This document shows, one piece after another, positions 9,842-16,671 of a stretch of 64,000 nucleotides of DNA (position 1 is its first letter; each line of letters opens with the position of its first letter). This DNA comes from a bacterium (lineage in GTDB: Bacteria > Cyanobacteriota > Vampirovibrionia > Obscuribacterales > Obscuribacteraceae): assembly GCA_018062085.1 (NCBI GenBank), contig JAGOSY010000003.1, positions 137,215 to 201,214 on the forward strand, in the 5' to 3' direction. A model generated the notes under the pieces. That model searched no databases, was not told the DNA's origin, and was given only the letters and a program-made list of their open reading frames with translations. A program made the translations under genes and the position numbers.

Positions 9842-10470
9842 GACACACCCCCGACTTTTCCAGGAGTGAGAGTCTCTCTGATGACAAGACTACCTTCTCT
9901 CAGCCAGAAGCCGATGGGTGACGCAGCGGCATCAATGCAGTTTTGGAAAATATCGTCGCAGCCAAAACTGCCTGGAACATAGTGGCGTTCACTACTTGGA
10001 AAATAATCAGGAAAAAGCATACTCCCTATATTTTGGGCGACCGATTCAGTGCCCAACTCTGATTGTTGGTTACATAGGCTGGTCGAACCAGCAAGATAGG
10101 TCGGTGGCACGGCATTGACACTGATATATTCCAGCGAAGAAGAAGAAGAAGAAGAAGCAACACACCGGGACAAATTGTGTGGCGACAAAGGAGTTTCGCA
10201 ATATTCCAAAGAATCGCGACAGACCAAGGTACCATGTGCAAAATACTGAGACGGCGGGTTGAACGCTAGATCCACAGCAGTAAAGAATATTAGAAACGGA
10301 ATGCAGAGAACGAAGTAAGGAATGGGAGTCAGACAAAGGCCAGCAGCAGCGAAGTGCCACATGGTGGGCTCAGAGTTCTGACTGCTGATACGCCTTTGCG
10401 GATAGGCTATTTCGAAAAAAGATCCTAATCGGGCACAGGCAGCAGAGAGCACTCTCGATGGATATATCAT
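9838..10470 (-). CDS. Membrane protein with a diverged VirB6-like N-terminal module (paralogue D)
   Basis: This is a 210-residue protein and the most diverged member of the module family. A membrane segment at about 45-66 is followed by a Cys-rich region and a run of seven Ser (106-112). The module at 130-195 reads TSLCNQQSE, ESVAQNIGS, LFPDYF and GCDDIFQN. It ends soon after a weakly hydrophobic stretch. The start has a GGTGGTG ribosome site and the shared upstream motif lies about 168 nt away. It overlaps paralogue C by 4 nt and forms a two-gene unit with it. Confidence 0.55.
   Translation of the reverse strand: MIYPSRVLSAACARLGSFFEIAYPQRRISSQNSEPTMWHFAAAGLCLTPIPYFVLCIPFLIFFTAVDLAFNPPSQYFAHGTLVCRDSLEYCETPLSPHNLSRCVASSSSSSSLEYISVNAVPPTYLAGSTSLCNQQSELGTESVAQNIGSMLFPDYFPSSERHYVPGSFGCDDIFQNCIDAAASPIGFWLREGSLVIRETLTPGKVGGVS
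10135..10157. repeat. GAA/TTC trinucleotide microsatellite inside paralogue D
   Basis: Seven uninterrupted GAA units on the plus strand encode the Ser run on the minus strand (read as TCT codons). Length changes by whole units would keep the frame. Confidence 0.8.
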
Positions 10471-10609
10471 GACGCACCACCTGTAGCAAAAAGAAAATTG
10501 GAACTGATTGCAAGAGACTCAATGCAACAGACTAATTGCGAGGAGGAACTTCCAGAGAAAACAATTTCTCCAGAAAACAAGCTCAAGTTATCAAGACATT
10601 CCAAATTCT

Positions 10610-10653
10610 ACTTTAAGCCACTAGAGCCAATCTAGGACCACGGTATTCCCTAT
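10610..10653 (-). promoter_or_regulatory. Shared upstream motif and -10-like element before paralogues D and C
   Basis: On the minus strand 10653-10638 reads ATAGGGAATACCGTGG, followed after about 25 nt by TAAAGT (10615-10610). The spacing equals that seen before paralogue B and the VirB6-like gene. Confidence 0.45.
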
Positions 10654-10764
10654 CCTTGCCGCACTAAGCTGAAAAGTTTCGGGGGCTTATTGGGATTTCA
10701 GAATTTTCAGCACGTCCTCGGAAGTTTCCGAAATTGGCCAAGGTTAGTTAGTCAATGCGCCATG

Positions 10765-10802
10765 AAAAAGGGAAGATTTTTTCGAAAAAATCTTCCCTTT
10801 TT
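10765..10802. terminator. 38-bp perfect palindrome, terminator-like
   Basis: The arms AAAAAGGGAAGATTTTTT and AAAAAATCTTCCCTTTTT flank a central CG, giving complete self-complementarity and a T-run on either strand. It would work as a bidirectional intrinsic terminator. It lies about 75 nt beyond another hairpin downstream of copy A, so it may be a second terminator or a protein-binding palindrome. Confidence 0.6.
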
Positions 10803-10856
10803 GATCTTCTTCAACGTCAAACACCAAAGGCTTAGCAACGCTGACTTCGCAAAGCA

Positions 10857-10883
10857 AAAGAGCCAGACTAAGTCTGGCTCTTT
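10857..10883 (-). terminator. Intrinsic terminator after small exported protein copy A
   Basis: The 13-bp arms AAAGAGCCAGACT and AGTCTGGCTCTTT surround a one-base centre. They lie 114 nt beyond the stop codon of copy A. A related GAGCCAGgC hairpin follows copy B. Confidence 0.6.
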
Positions 10884-10996
10884 CAAAGTTATTCGTCTTG
10901 ATTTTCGTTCTAACTCGTTACGTTTCTCGAAGCGTTTCCGCTACGTTTCTCGTTGAGTTTTTCGTTGAACTTTGCGCAGATTCTCGAATCTTTCGA

Positions 10997-11425
10997 TTAA
11001 AGACCGCCGCCCAAACCACCGAGGTCGTTGATAGCGAATGTTCCGAGCAAGTGCACTGCGGTTGGTCCGCCGAAGCCGATGCCTAGACCTTTAGCTACGT
11101 TCATGGCTGATTCACCACCATCTCTCTGACCGAAGGCAATCTTCATGCCAGCGAGTGACGATGGAACAGTTGATAGAGCGGTTACAACGCGGGAAATATC
11201 TCTTGCACAGTCATATCCGTAGTCTGCCAATTGGCCTACTTCGTTTGATTGTCCATAACGTGGGTCGACTGGTGCGCCTACCAAACCTTGTGCATGAGCG
11301 GCTTGGTCATATACTCCGAAAGCGAGCAATACCAGTTGGGGAGCCAGAAGGAATCCCAGACGGCTAGCTACTTTGAAGGAGTGAGTTTGCGAAACTTTTT
11401 TTGCGAAGGATTTAAATGTATTCAT
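10997..11425 (-). CDS. Small exported pilin-like protein, copy A
   Basis: This 142-residue protein has an N-terminal signal region of about 45 residues ending in AAHA|QG. The predicted mature chain of 97 residues carries one Cys (YGYDCARD), a moderately hydrophobic Gly-rich stretch (AKGLGIGFGG, VHLLGTFAI) and a GLGGGL C-terminus. The mature chain is identical to copies B and C. Size, export signal and location between secretion-type genes suggest a VirB2/TrbC-like pilin subunit. However, it lacks two strong membrane helices, so another secreted structural role is possible. A longer in-frame reading from 11599 would run through a leader conserved with copy B and is unlikely. The chosen ATG has a GAGG site about 11 nt upstream. 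Confidence 0.7.
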   Translation of the reverse strand: MNTFKSFAKKVSQTHSFKVASRLGFLLAPQLVLLAFGVYDQAAHAQGLVGAPVDPRYGQSNEVGQLADYGYDCARDISRVVTALSTVPSSLAGMKIAFGQRDGGESAMNVAKGLGIGFGGPTAVHLLGTFAINDLGGLGGGL

Positions 11426-11520
11426 GGCGTAAGAAACCTCAGGTAGCGTGTGTCGGTAGTTAGGTTGTTTAGTCAGACTGAAAACTTTATTTGGCTGTCG
11501 GATTTGTCCGATGCGGGTCT

Positions 11521-11603
11521 GGCTTATGGGACAACAATAAAGCTTTCCCACGCCCTTGAATATGTGGTAATTCCCATGGAAGACGGAGAATTTGTTCATT
11601 TTT
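11521..11603 (-). promoter_or_regulatory. Conserved leader of copy A, including the shared upstream motif
   Basis: About 80 nt are nearly identical to the copy B leader. The 16-mer ATGGGAATTACCACAT (11577-11562, minus strand) matches the motif found before the VirB6-module genes. It is followed after about 24 nt by an AT-rich TTTATTG stretch. Conservation continues in CAAGGGCGTGGGAAAG. It could be a promoter with an operator, or a structured leader; no known riboswitch was recognised. Confidence 0.45.
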
Positions 11604-11704
11604 CAAAGTTTTTTTCGATGCTGCGAAACTACATTTATATGTGCTCGAAAAGTACAAAAGAATAGTCAAAAAAAACAGCGCATAAAAATGCAGCACCTAA
11701 CGAA

Positions 11705-11727
11705 AGAGCCAGGCTGGGCCTGGCTCT
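11705..11727 (-). terminator. Intrinsic terminator after copy B
   Basis: The arms AGAGCCAGGC and GCCTGGCTCT enclose a 3-nt loop (TGG), about 56 nt beyond the copy B stop. The T-run is weak. Confidence 0.55.
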
Positions 11728-11782
11728 AATCTTAGATCTTGTTTTGTTCGGGATTCCTATTTTCGAGCTTCGAGTCTTTCGA

Positions 11783-12211
11783 TTAAAGACCGCCGCCCAA
11801 ACCACCGAGGTCGTTGATAGCGAATGTTCCGAGCAAGTGAACTGCGGTTGGTCCGCCGAACCCGATGCCTAGACCTTTGGCTACGTTCATCGCTGATTCA
11901 CCACCATCTCTCTGACCGAAGGCAATCTTCATGCCGGCTAGTGAGGAAGGAACAGTGGACAGAGCGGTAACAACACGGGAAATATCTCTTGCACAGTCAT
12001 ATCCGTAGTCTGCCAATTGGCCTACTTCGTTTGATTGACCGTAACGTGGGTCGACTGGTGCACCTACCAGGCCTTGTGCGTGAGCGGCTTGGTCATATAC
12101 TCCGAAGGCTAGAAGAACCAGTTGGGGAGCCAAAAGGAATCCCAAGCGGCTTGCAACTTTGAAGGAGTGTGATGCGGAAACTTTTTTAGCGAGGGATGCA
12201 ACTTTGTTCAT
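11783..12211 (-). CDS. Small exported pilin-like protein, copy B
   Basis: This 142-residue protein matches copy A from the SHSFKVASRLGF segment of the signal region through to the C-terminus; only the first dozen or so residues differ. The nucleotide sequence differs at scattered synonymous sites, so protein identity is not simply a very recent duplication. It has its own leader with the shared upstream motif and its own downstream hairpin, so it is a single-gene unit. The role is inferred as for copy A (VirB2/TrbC-like subunit or other secreted structural protein). Confidence 0.7.
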   Translation of the reverse strand: MNKVASLAKKVSASHSFKVASRLGFLLAPQLVLLAFGVYDQAAHAQGLVGAPVDPRYGQSNEVGQLADYGYDCARDISRVVTALSTVPSSLAGMKIAFGQRDGGESAMNVAKGLGIGFGGPTAVHLLGTFAINDLGGLGGGL

Positions 12212-12291
12212 GGCGTAAGAAACCTCTGGGTATCGTGGAAGCGTATTTGGAGCGGGTGTCAGACTGGAGCTTTGACCTAGCTTTCGTCCGG

Positions 12292-12373
12292 CTTATGGAG
12301 TAACAATAAAACTTTCCCACGCCCTTGAATATGTGGTAATTCCCATGGCAGACGGAGTTTTTGCTCATTTTTC
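12292..12373 (-). promoter_or_regulatory. Conserved leader of copy B, including the shared upstream motif
   Basis: The motif at 12346-12331 (minus strand) reads ATGGGAATTACCACAT, identical to the copy A site. The following CAAGGGCGTGGGAAAG and TTTATTGTT stretches are also shared. The leader ends about 80 nt before the start codon, where a second short conserved block (GAGGTTTCTTACGCC) carries the ribosome site. Confidence 0.45.
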
Positions 12374-12521
12374 GGTGTATTTCATGGTGCTTTTACGAAG
12401 TCAAGAGCACTCACTCCTAGTAAAAAAGCTCCAAGACATCAGCCCTGCGACAATCTTCAGCCACAAATGGCAATTTCGTCAATTTCAAACTATTTTTGCG
12501 CTAATGGTTCCGCCAAAAGCA

Positions 12522-12542
12522 AAGCCGGGCTGAGCCCGGCTT
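12522..12542 (-). terminator. Intrinsic terminator after copy C
   Basis: The arms AAGCCGGGC and GCCCGGCTT surround a TGA loop, about 85 nt beyond the copy C stop. Confidence 0.6.
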
Positions 12543-12627
12543 CGAACTTCTATATATGTATTCGGTTTGGTTTGGTCTAGGGTTTCGCGCAAACGAATCC
12601 CCCTAACTGACTCTAACTGTTTTGCAA

Positions 12628-13056
12628 TTAGAGACCGCCGCCCAGACCACCGAGGTCGTTGATAGCGAATGTACCGAGCAAGTGCACTGCAGTTGGTCCA
12701 CCGAAACCGATACCGAGACCTTTAGCGACGTTCATTGCTGATTCACCGCCGTCTCTTTGACCGAAGGCAATTTTCATACCAGCTAAAGATGATGGAACAG
12801 TAGATAGAGCAGTGACAACACGCGAAATATCTCTAGCACAGTCATAGCCGTAGTCTGCCAATTGGCCTACTTCGTTTGATTGACCATAGCGTGGGTCGAC
12901 TGGTGCGCCCACCAAACCTTGAGCATGAGCGGCCTGGTCATAGACACCGAAGGCCATGAGAACTAATTGTGGGGCCAAGAGGAAACCGAGGCGCGATGCA
13001 ACTTTGAACGAGTGCGATGCGGCGATTCTCTTGGTCAGTGCTTTGATATTTTTCAT
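12628..13056 (-). CDS. Small exported pilin-like protein, copy C
   Basis: This 142-residue protein has a predicted mature chain identical to copies A and B, while the first residues (MKNIKALTKRIAA) differ and L-to-M occurs in the signal region. Dozens of synonymous differences separate it from copy A, so it is the most diverged of the three at DNA level. Unlike A and B it lacks the conserved leader and lies about 100 nt behind an upstream exported-protein gene. It has an AGGAG ribosome site and is probably part of that operon. This suggests separate expression of the same product from different promoters. Confidence 0.7.
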   Translation of the reverse strand: MKNIKALTKRIAASHSFKVASRLGFLLAPQLVLMAFGVYDQAAHAQGLVGAPVDPRYGQSNEVGQLADYGYDCARDISRVVTALSTVPSSLAGMKIAFGQRDGGESAMNVAKGLGIGFGGPTAVHLLGTFAINDLGGLGGGL

Positions 13057-13155
13057 TGGGAACTCCTAGGGTGTTCGTTGAAGAGTTTTGGATTGGTTTT
13101 TAAAAGATGCTTTAAATAGGGCATTAAAAGATTGCTCTAAACGAAGTGCGTCAAC

Positions 13156-13773
13156 CTATTTGCGGATGATGCGGCCACCAACGTTGGTTTGTGTGCTGTG
13201 TCCACTGCCGAATGCGCTTGGTGAAGTTGATCCAGGTACATAACCGGTGTTGTAGGTTTGAATCGGTGTAGCATGAGCAACACGAGATTGTGGGTATGAT
13301 GGCCGTCTCAAACGAGCTGTTCCATTTTGTGAGCGGTTCAAAGATCTTGGTGCAGAAGCCATCTTCACGGCCTTAGGTGTAGCAGCTTGAGCCACTGGTG
13401 CCATGGCATTTGGTGAAGCAGTCATCGGCATCGCTTGTGCTGCGGGCTTACCGAAAGCATTGTTGAATTGGGCTGGCATCAACTGAGCCATGATGTTGGG
13501 CTGAGCAACTGGCGCTGCATGCACAGGAACTGGAGCTGGAGCTCTCTTGATACTGGCTAAAGGAATACCGAGCATCGACGATGCACTCGGAGTCGATCCA
13601 GATCTTACTGTCGCAGCCGCTGGAGCTGGAGTCCACGATGAGCGCGGACCAACGCTTTCTTTCTTCCAGACATTTGGTTCAAATTCAAATCTAGGGCCGG
13701 CATGAGCAGCAGTTTGAGTGAATAGAGCAGTTGTTGCAAAAGCCATCAGTGAAAGAATAATTTTGAATTTCAT
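13156..13773 (-). CDS. Exported Ala/Pro-rich protein of unknown function
   Basis: This is a 205-residue protein from the ATG preceded by GGAGA; an upstream in-frame ATG six codons earlier has poorer spacing. The signal peptide MKFKIILSLMAFATTALF ends near AAHA|GP. The mature part is Ala/Pro/Ser-rich and low in complexity, with a basic region (SLNRSQNGTARLRRPSYPQSR) and a C-terminus ending GGRIIRK. No family was recognised. It sits in the exported-protein operon upstream of small exported protein copy C, 32 nt after the preceding gene. Confidence 0.6.
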   Translation of the reverse strand: MKFKIILSLMAFATTALFTQTAAHAGPRFEFEPNVWKKESVGPRSSWTPAPAAATVRSGSTPSASSMLGIPLASIKRAPAPVPVHAAPVAQPNIMAQLMPAQFNNAFGKPAAQAMPMTASPNAMAPVAQAATPKAVKMASAPRSLNRSQNGTARLRRPSYPQSRVAHATPIQTYNTGYVPGSTSPSAFGSGHSTQTNVGGRIIRK

Positions 13774-13805
13774 TGCCTTGTCTCCAAACAAAAGAAAATT
13801 AGAAG

Positions 13806-14555
13806 CTAGAAGCGGAATGCGTTACGAGTACCGAAGCCAGTCATCATTAGACCAGCAGCGCCTAAGCCATAGAGGCTGTTTGGCCGTCTTATCATGGTTC
13901 CTACCATAGCTCCAGCTCCGAAACCAGCGAGGGCACTTACGGCAGTGCCCATGCCAGCACGACGAGTGGTGCGTCTGACAATAGGATTCGAAGGAGGTGC
14001 TGAGAGAGTTTGGGTTTGGCTCACATTGCCATATGCGGTCATTGGTGCATTTTGATCTTGACCAGGCATAATCCAATCAGATGTTCCTGTGTTACCAGGG
14101 ACTTCTTGCCCACCCATACTAGATTGAAAATTAGGTTGGGCACCCATGTTGCCCTGATTCATGCCATTCTGGCTCATCATGTTATTCATCATGTCTTGAC
14201 GAGCTTGCTGTGAATTATTTTGATTATTGAAATTGTTCATGCCAGAGTTATTCATGCCAGCATTATTCATACCGGCATCATTACCGCCAGCTGGGTTACC
14301 ACTCATTGCTGAGTTCTGACCGTATGAATTGGCGTTGTTTGCACTGTCTTGACGAGCTTGAGCTTGGGCTTGCGACATCTTCTGGGCCACGGCTGGGTCT
14401 AGAGGCACTACTTCTGGTGGAAGGAATGAATCTGTTTCAGCCTGTAGGCTGTACTGTGCCATCGCCGGTAGAGATACGGTCTGACCGAATAGGCAAGAGA
14501 TAAGGGCCACGTTCAGTGCCATTTTGGCGATTCTGTTGTTAGGGGCGTTTCTCAT
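13806..14555 (-). CDS. Exported Asn/Met/Gln-rich protein with a C-terminal Gly-rich hydrophobic segment
   Basis: This is about 249 residues from the ATG giving MRNAPNNRIAK; an upstream reading adds 24 residues without a better ribosome site. A signal peptide (about residues 8-32) ends in PAMAQ. The middle is disordered with repeats such as AGMNNAGMNNSGMNN. The C-terminal 70 residues contain Gly/Ala-rich stretches (VSALAGFGAGAMVGTM, LYGLGAAGLMMTGFG) that resemble glycine-zipper membrane segments. Function is unknown. It is first in a unit with the next two genes and follows a promoter-like element. Confidence 0.6.
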   Translation of the reverse strand: MRNAPNNRIAKMALNVALISCLFGQTVSLPAMAQYSLQAETDSFLPPEVVPLDPAVAQKMSQAQAQARQDSANNANSYGQNSAMSGNPAGGNDAGMNNAGMNNSGMNNFNNQNNSQQARQDMMNNMMSQNGMNQGNMGAQPNFQSSMGGQEVPGNTGTSDWIMPGQDQNAPMTAYGNVSQTQTLSAPPSNPIVRRTTRRAGMGTAVSALAGFGAGAMVGTMIRRPNSLYGLGAAGLMMTGFGTRNAFRF

Positions 14556-14613
14556 GATTCTTTGGTCCGTTTTCCGATGGGTGCCAAGCTTAGGTGAACT
14601 GCTTGGTAGATAC

Positions 14614-14658
14614 ATACTACGAAACACATAACCAGAAAGGAATCGGGGGGATTCCCAT
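14614..14658 (-). promoter_or_regulatory. Shared upstream motif variant and -10-like element before the Asn-rich exported protein
   Basis: The minus-strand 16-mer at 14658-14643 reads ATGGGAATCCCCCCGA. Its first half matches the motif of this locus. TAGTAT (14619-14614) follows the 13-nt core by 26 nt, the spacing seen elsewhere. The core lies inside a larger hairpin, so it could also be part of a terminator. Confidence 0.35.
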
Positions 14659-14680
14659 AACCATGGGACAATCCCCCCGA
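14643..14680 (-). terminator. Strong hairpin between two exported-protein units
   Basis: The outer arms TCGGGGGGATT and AATCCCCCCGA enclose inner arms CCCAT and ATGGG with an AACC loop. It lies about 95 nt beyond the stop of the upstream gene and probably terminates that unit. It overlaps the motif copy above. Confidence 0.5.
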
Positions 14681-14775
14681 AGGGTTTTATCTAATTTTCA
14701 CCCGCAAGCCCCTTACCATGGGCGTTTCAAGACTTGCAGGTGTAACGCAGCCAGATTTCCAGATCTGGATTTGTT

Positions 14776-15777
14776 TTAGAAGTTGGTTATTACTCCAGTT
14801 GGAAGTAAGCGTTGGCCGTATTTCTGAGCAGTGATGTTGCCTGGTGAGAACTGGGTGTAGGGCAAGCCGAAGTCAGTAGTCTTGTGGCTGTAGATTGGGA
14901 TGCGTCTCATACCTTGGCCGAATTCATACGACTGGTTGGATTGCAGAGCGCCAATTGGGTTGTCTCTGGTGTTGGACAGACCGAAGTCTTGGATGGACGA
15001 ACCAGTTGGGATGATTGCTCCACCAGCTTGGAAGCGTTGACCGCCGCCCAGGTCGATAGAACTTGATCTCAAGCCGTTGCCTGTAGGTACGCCAGTTACA
15101 GCGCCCCAACCGGCCCATGGTCCCATCCGCTCAACGTTGTCTTGTGAGCCGTCACCGCCAACTCCACCGATCATGGAGTTACGACCGCGATATCCCCACT
15201 GGTGGGTTTCTTGTCCACCGCGACGTTGGGTTGGAATGCTGGTGTTGTAGCCACCGGTACCGGCGAATCCGCCAGTTGGAATGATATTGACTTGCTGAGC
15301 AGCGTTAATAGAACCCATAGGTGCAGTCAACGAGCCAGGGTCAACACCAGGAGTCGATGGAGGCGCTGGCACGACACCGGTCAGCGATGGTCCAAGTACT
15401 CCAGGAGGAGAGACGATGGCGGGGTTGATGCCCAGAGGGATACCAGAATAATTATTGTCGATTTGGTTAGCAGGAATGGCTGGAACCCATGGCATTAGCT
15501 CAGGAGATGAGAGCATACCGGGGTGAACGCCAACAGGTGTAGGGCCATCACCGATTGCTGGCGGAGCGCCTTCGATTGGAGCCTGGAATGGGGCGCCGGT
15601 TGGCTGCCCTTGAATCAATGGTGTGCGCAGTGTGGTCACGGGGCTGAATGGTGCCGGCGTGCCTTGAGGCGGACTGCCTGGGAATGGGCCAGAGCGTTGC
15701 GCATAGGAGGCTGACGCAGTGAGAGCGCCTAAAGTGATTGACATAATCACAGCTGGGATGAACTTACGGTTAAACAT
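14776..15777 (-). CDS. Exported Pro/Gly-rich protein, related to its upstream neighbour
   Basis: This 333-residue protein starts at an ATG with a perfect AGGAGG site. The signal peptide MFNRKFIPAVIMSITLGA is cleaved near SYAQ. The mature chain is rich in Pro, Gly and Gln and shares an ordered series of motifs with the next upstream gene: R(S/T)PLI.G.P, GAPP..GDG..P, PPST.G.D.GS, VNI.P.GG..G and a later RRGGQ/RWEGQ plus FG region. The two are diverged duplicates. No enzymatic motif is visible. Their place at the start of the secretion-type locus suggests an envelope or secreted structural role, which is inference. Confidence 0.6.
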   Translation of the reverse strand: MFNRKFIPAVIMSITLGALTASASYAQRSGPFPGSPPQGTPAPFSPVTTLRTPLIQGQPTGAPFQAPIEGAPPAIGDGPTPVGVHPGMLSSPELMPWVPAIPANQIDNNYSGIPLGINPAIVSPPGVLGPSLTGVVPAPPSTPGVDPGSLTAPMGSINAAQQVNIIPTGGFAGTGGYNTSIPTQRRGGQETHQWGYRGRNSMIGGVGGDGSQDNVERMGPWAGWGAVTGVPTGNGLRSSSIDLGGGQRFQAGGAIIPTGSSIQDFGLSNTRDNPIGALQSNQSYEFGQGMRRIPIYSHKTTDFGLPYTQFSPGNITAQKYGQRLLPTGVITNF

Positions 15778-15860
15778 TGTCTGGCCTCCTGAAGCCTTTA
15801 TAAAGAATAGATTGAAGGACTGAAAATTGAAGGACTGAAAAGCTGTTGTTCGCGGGAGCA

Positions 15861-16583
15861 TTAATATGGAGCGATGGTCAGTTGTGAGCGTTGATTGTCT
15901 CTAAAGAGTGTCCGGTTACCGTGTAGGTCTTGGGTGGTCTGACCTCGATATTCTCCTCTTTGCCTTGGTCCGTCTTGCGAGAATTGCGGACACATCTTAA
16001 GGTCAGGTTTTTCGGAGAGTTTTTGACCGAAGTCGTTCATTATTGAGCTGTTGGGTCTGACACAATTGGGTTTACCAAAATCGTATGAACGTTGCCCTTC
16101 CCATCTTCTAATTGGTGCGTTTCCAACCATTCCGCCTTGAGGCTGAATATTCACTTGTGCCACCGGAGCTCTCAGACCGTAGCCACCATTAGAACCATTA
16201 ATAGAGCCGAAGTCAGAACCGCGGGTTGAGGGCGGAGGAGTAAGGTAAGGCATAGCCCAAGCATTGACTTCGTCTTTGTCGCCACCCATGGTGAGTGGAA
16301 CAAATACATCGGTTGGCGGGCTAAAGGGAACGTCGCAATCACCAGGGGTAACTGCTGGAGGGTTGGAACCATCACCACATGGGGGAGGGGCTCCCTCTTG
16401 GGCTGGCACCCAGGCTGGGCTGTTAGGGGCGCCGTAGATGAGCGGTGATCTTAGAGTGTTGATCATGTCCGATTCGCCATAGGCGAAAGCTGCACCAGTA
16501 AATAGCGGGCAAGAGAAAAGTGCGCCAACCATAAGAGCGGTTGAAATTGCTTTTGCTATTTTCTGTACCGATTGGTTGTTCAC
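15861..16583 (-). CDS. Exported Pro/Gly-rich protein, paralogue of the downstream gene
   Basis: This is a 240-residue protein with a signal peptide (VGALFSCPLFTGAAFA) cleaved near residue 35. The motifs RSPLIYGAPN, QEGAPPPCGDG, PPPSTRGSDFGS and VNIQPQGGMVG recur in the same order in the downstream gene. It has four Cys in the mature part, which the paralogue largely lacks. The stop lies 83 nt before the preferred ATG of the paralogue. It is the first gene of the locus; a weaker copy of the shared upstream motif lies about 90 nt before the start. Confidence 0.6.
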   Translation of the reverse strand: MNNQSVQKIAKAISTALMVGALFSCPLFTGAAFAYGESDMINTLRSPLIYGAPNSPAWVPAQEGAPPPCGDGSNPPAVTPGDCDVPFSPPTDVFVPLTMGGDKDEVNAWAMPYLTPPPSTRGSDFGSINGSNGGYGLRAPVAQVNIQPQGGMVGNAPIRRWEGQRSYDFGKPNCVRPNSSIMNDFGQKLSEKPDLKMCPQFSQDGPRQRGEYRGQTTQDLHGNRTLFRDNQRSQLTIAPY

Positions 16584-16671
16584 GAACTTATCTCCAGGTC
16601 GCCTTCAGATTGGCTTATCACTACCTTATAGATTCGGCAGGCACTTGTCTTGCGCGTAATTACGTACTACC

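Larger units (their letters stand above)
10471..10996. other. Intergenic stretch between paralogue D and small exported protein copy A
   Basis: No gene is supported here. It holds the upstream motif and -10-like site of paralogue D, a 38-bp perfect palindrome, and a strong hairpin that probably ends transcription of copy A. Confidence 0.6.
11426..11782. other. Leader and spacer between copies A and B
   Basis: No gene is supported. It contains the copy A leader (11521-11603), which is strongly conserved with the copy B leader, and the hairpin that ends copy B. Confidence 0.55.
12212..12627. other. Leader and spacer between copies B and C
   Basis: No gene is supported. It contains the conserved leader of copy B (about 12292-12373) and the terminator hairpin of copy C. 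Nothing else was recognised. Confidence 0.55.

Noticed and set aside
12186..12368. ORF reading through the copy B leader with similarity to the upstream extension of copy A
   Set aside because: The similarity is explained by conservation of the non-coding leader; frames differ relative to the genes.
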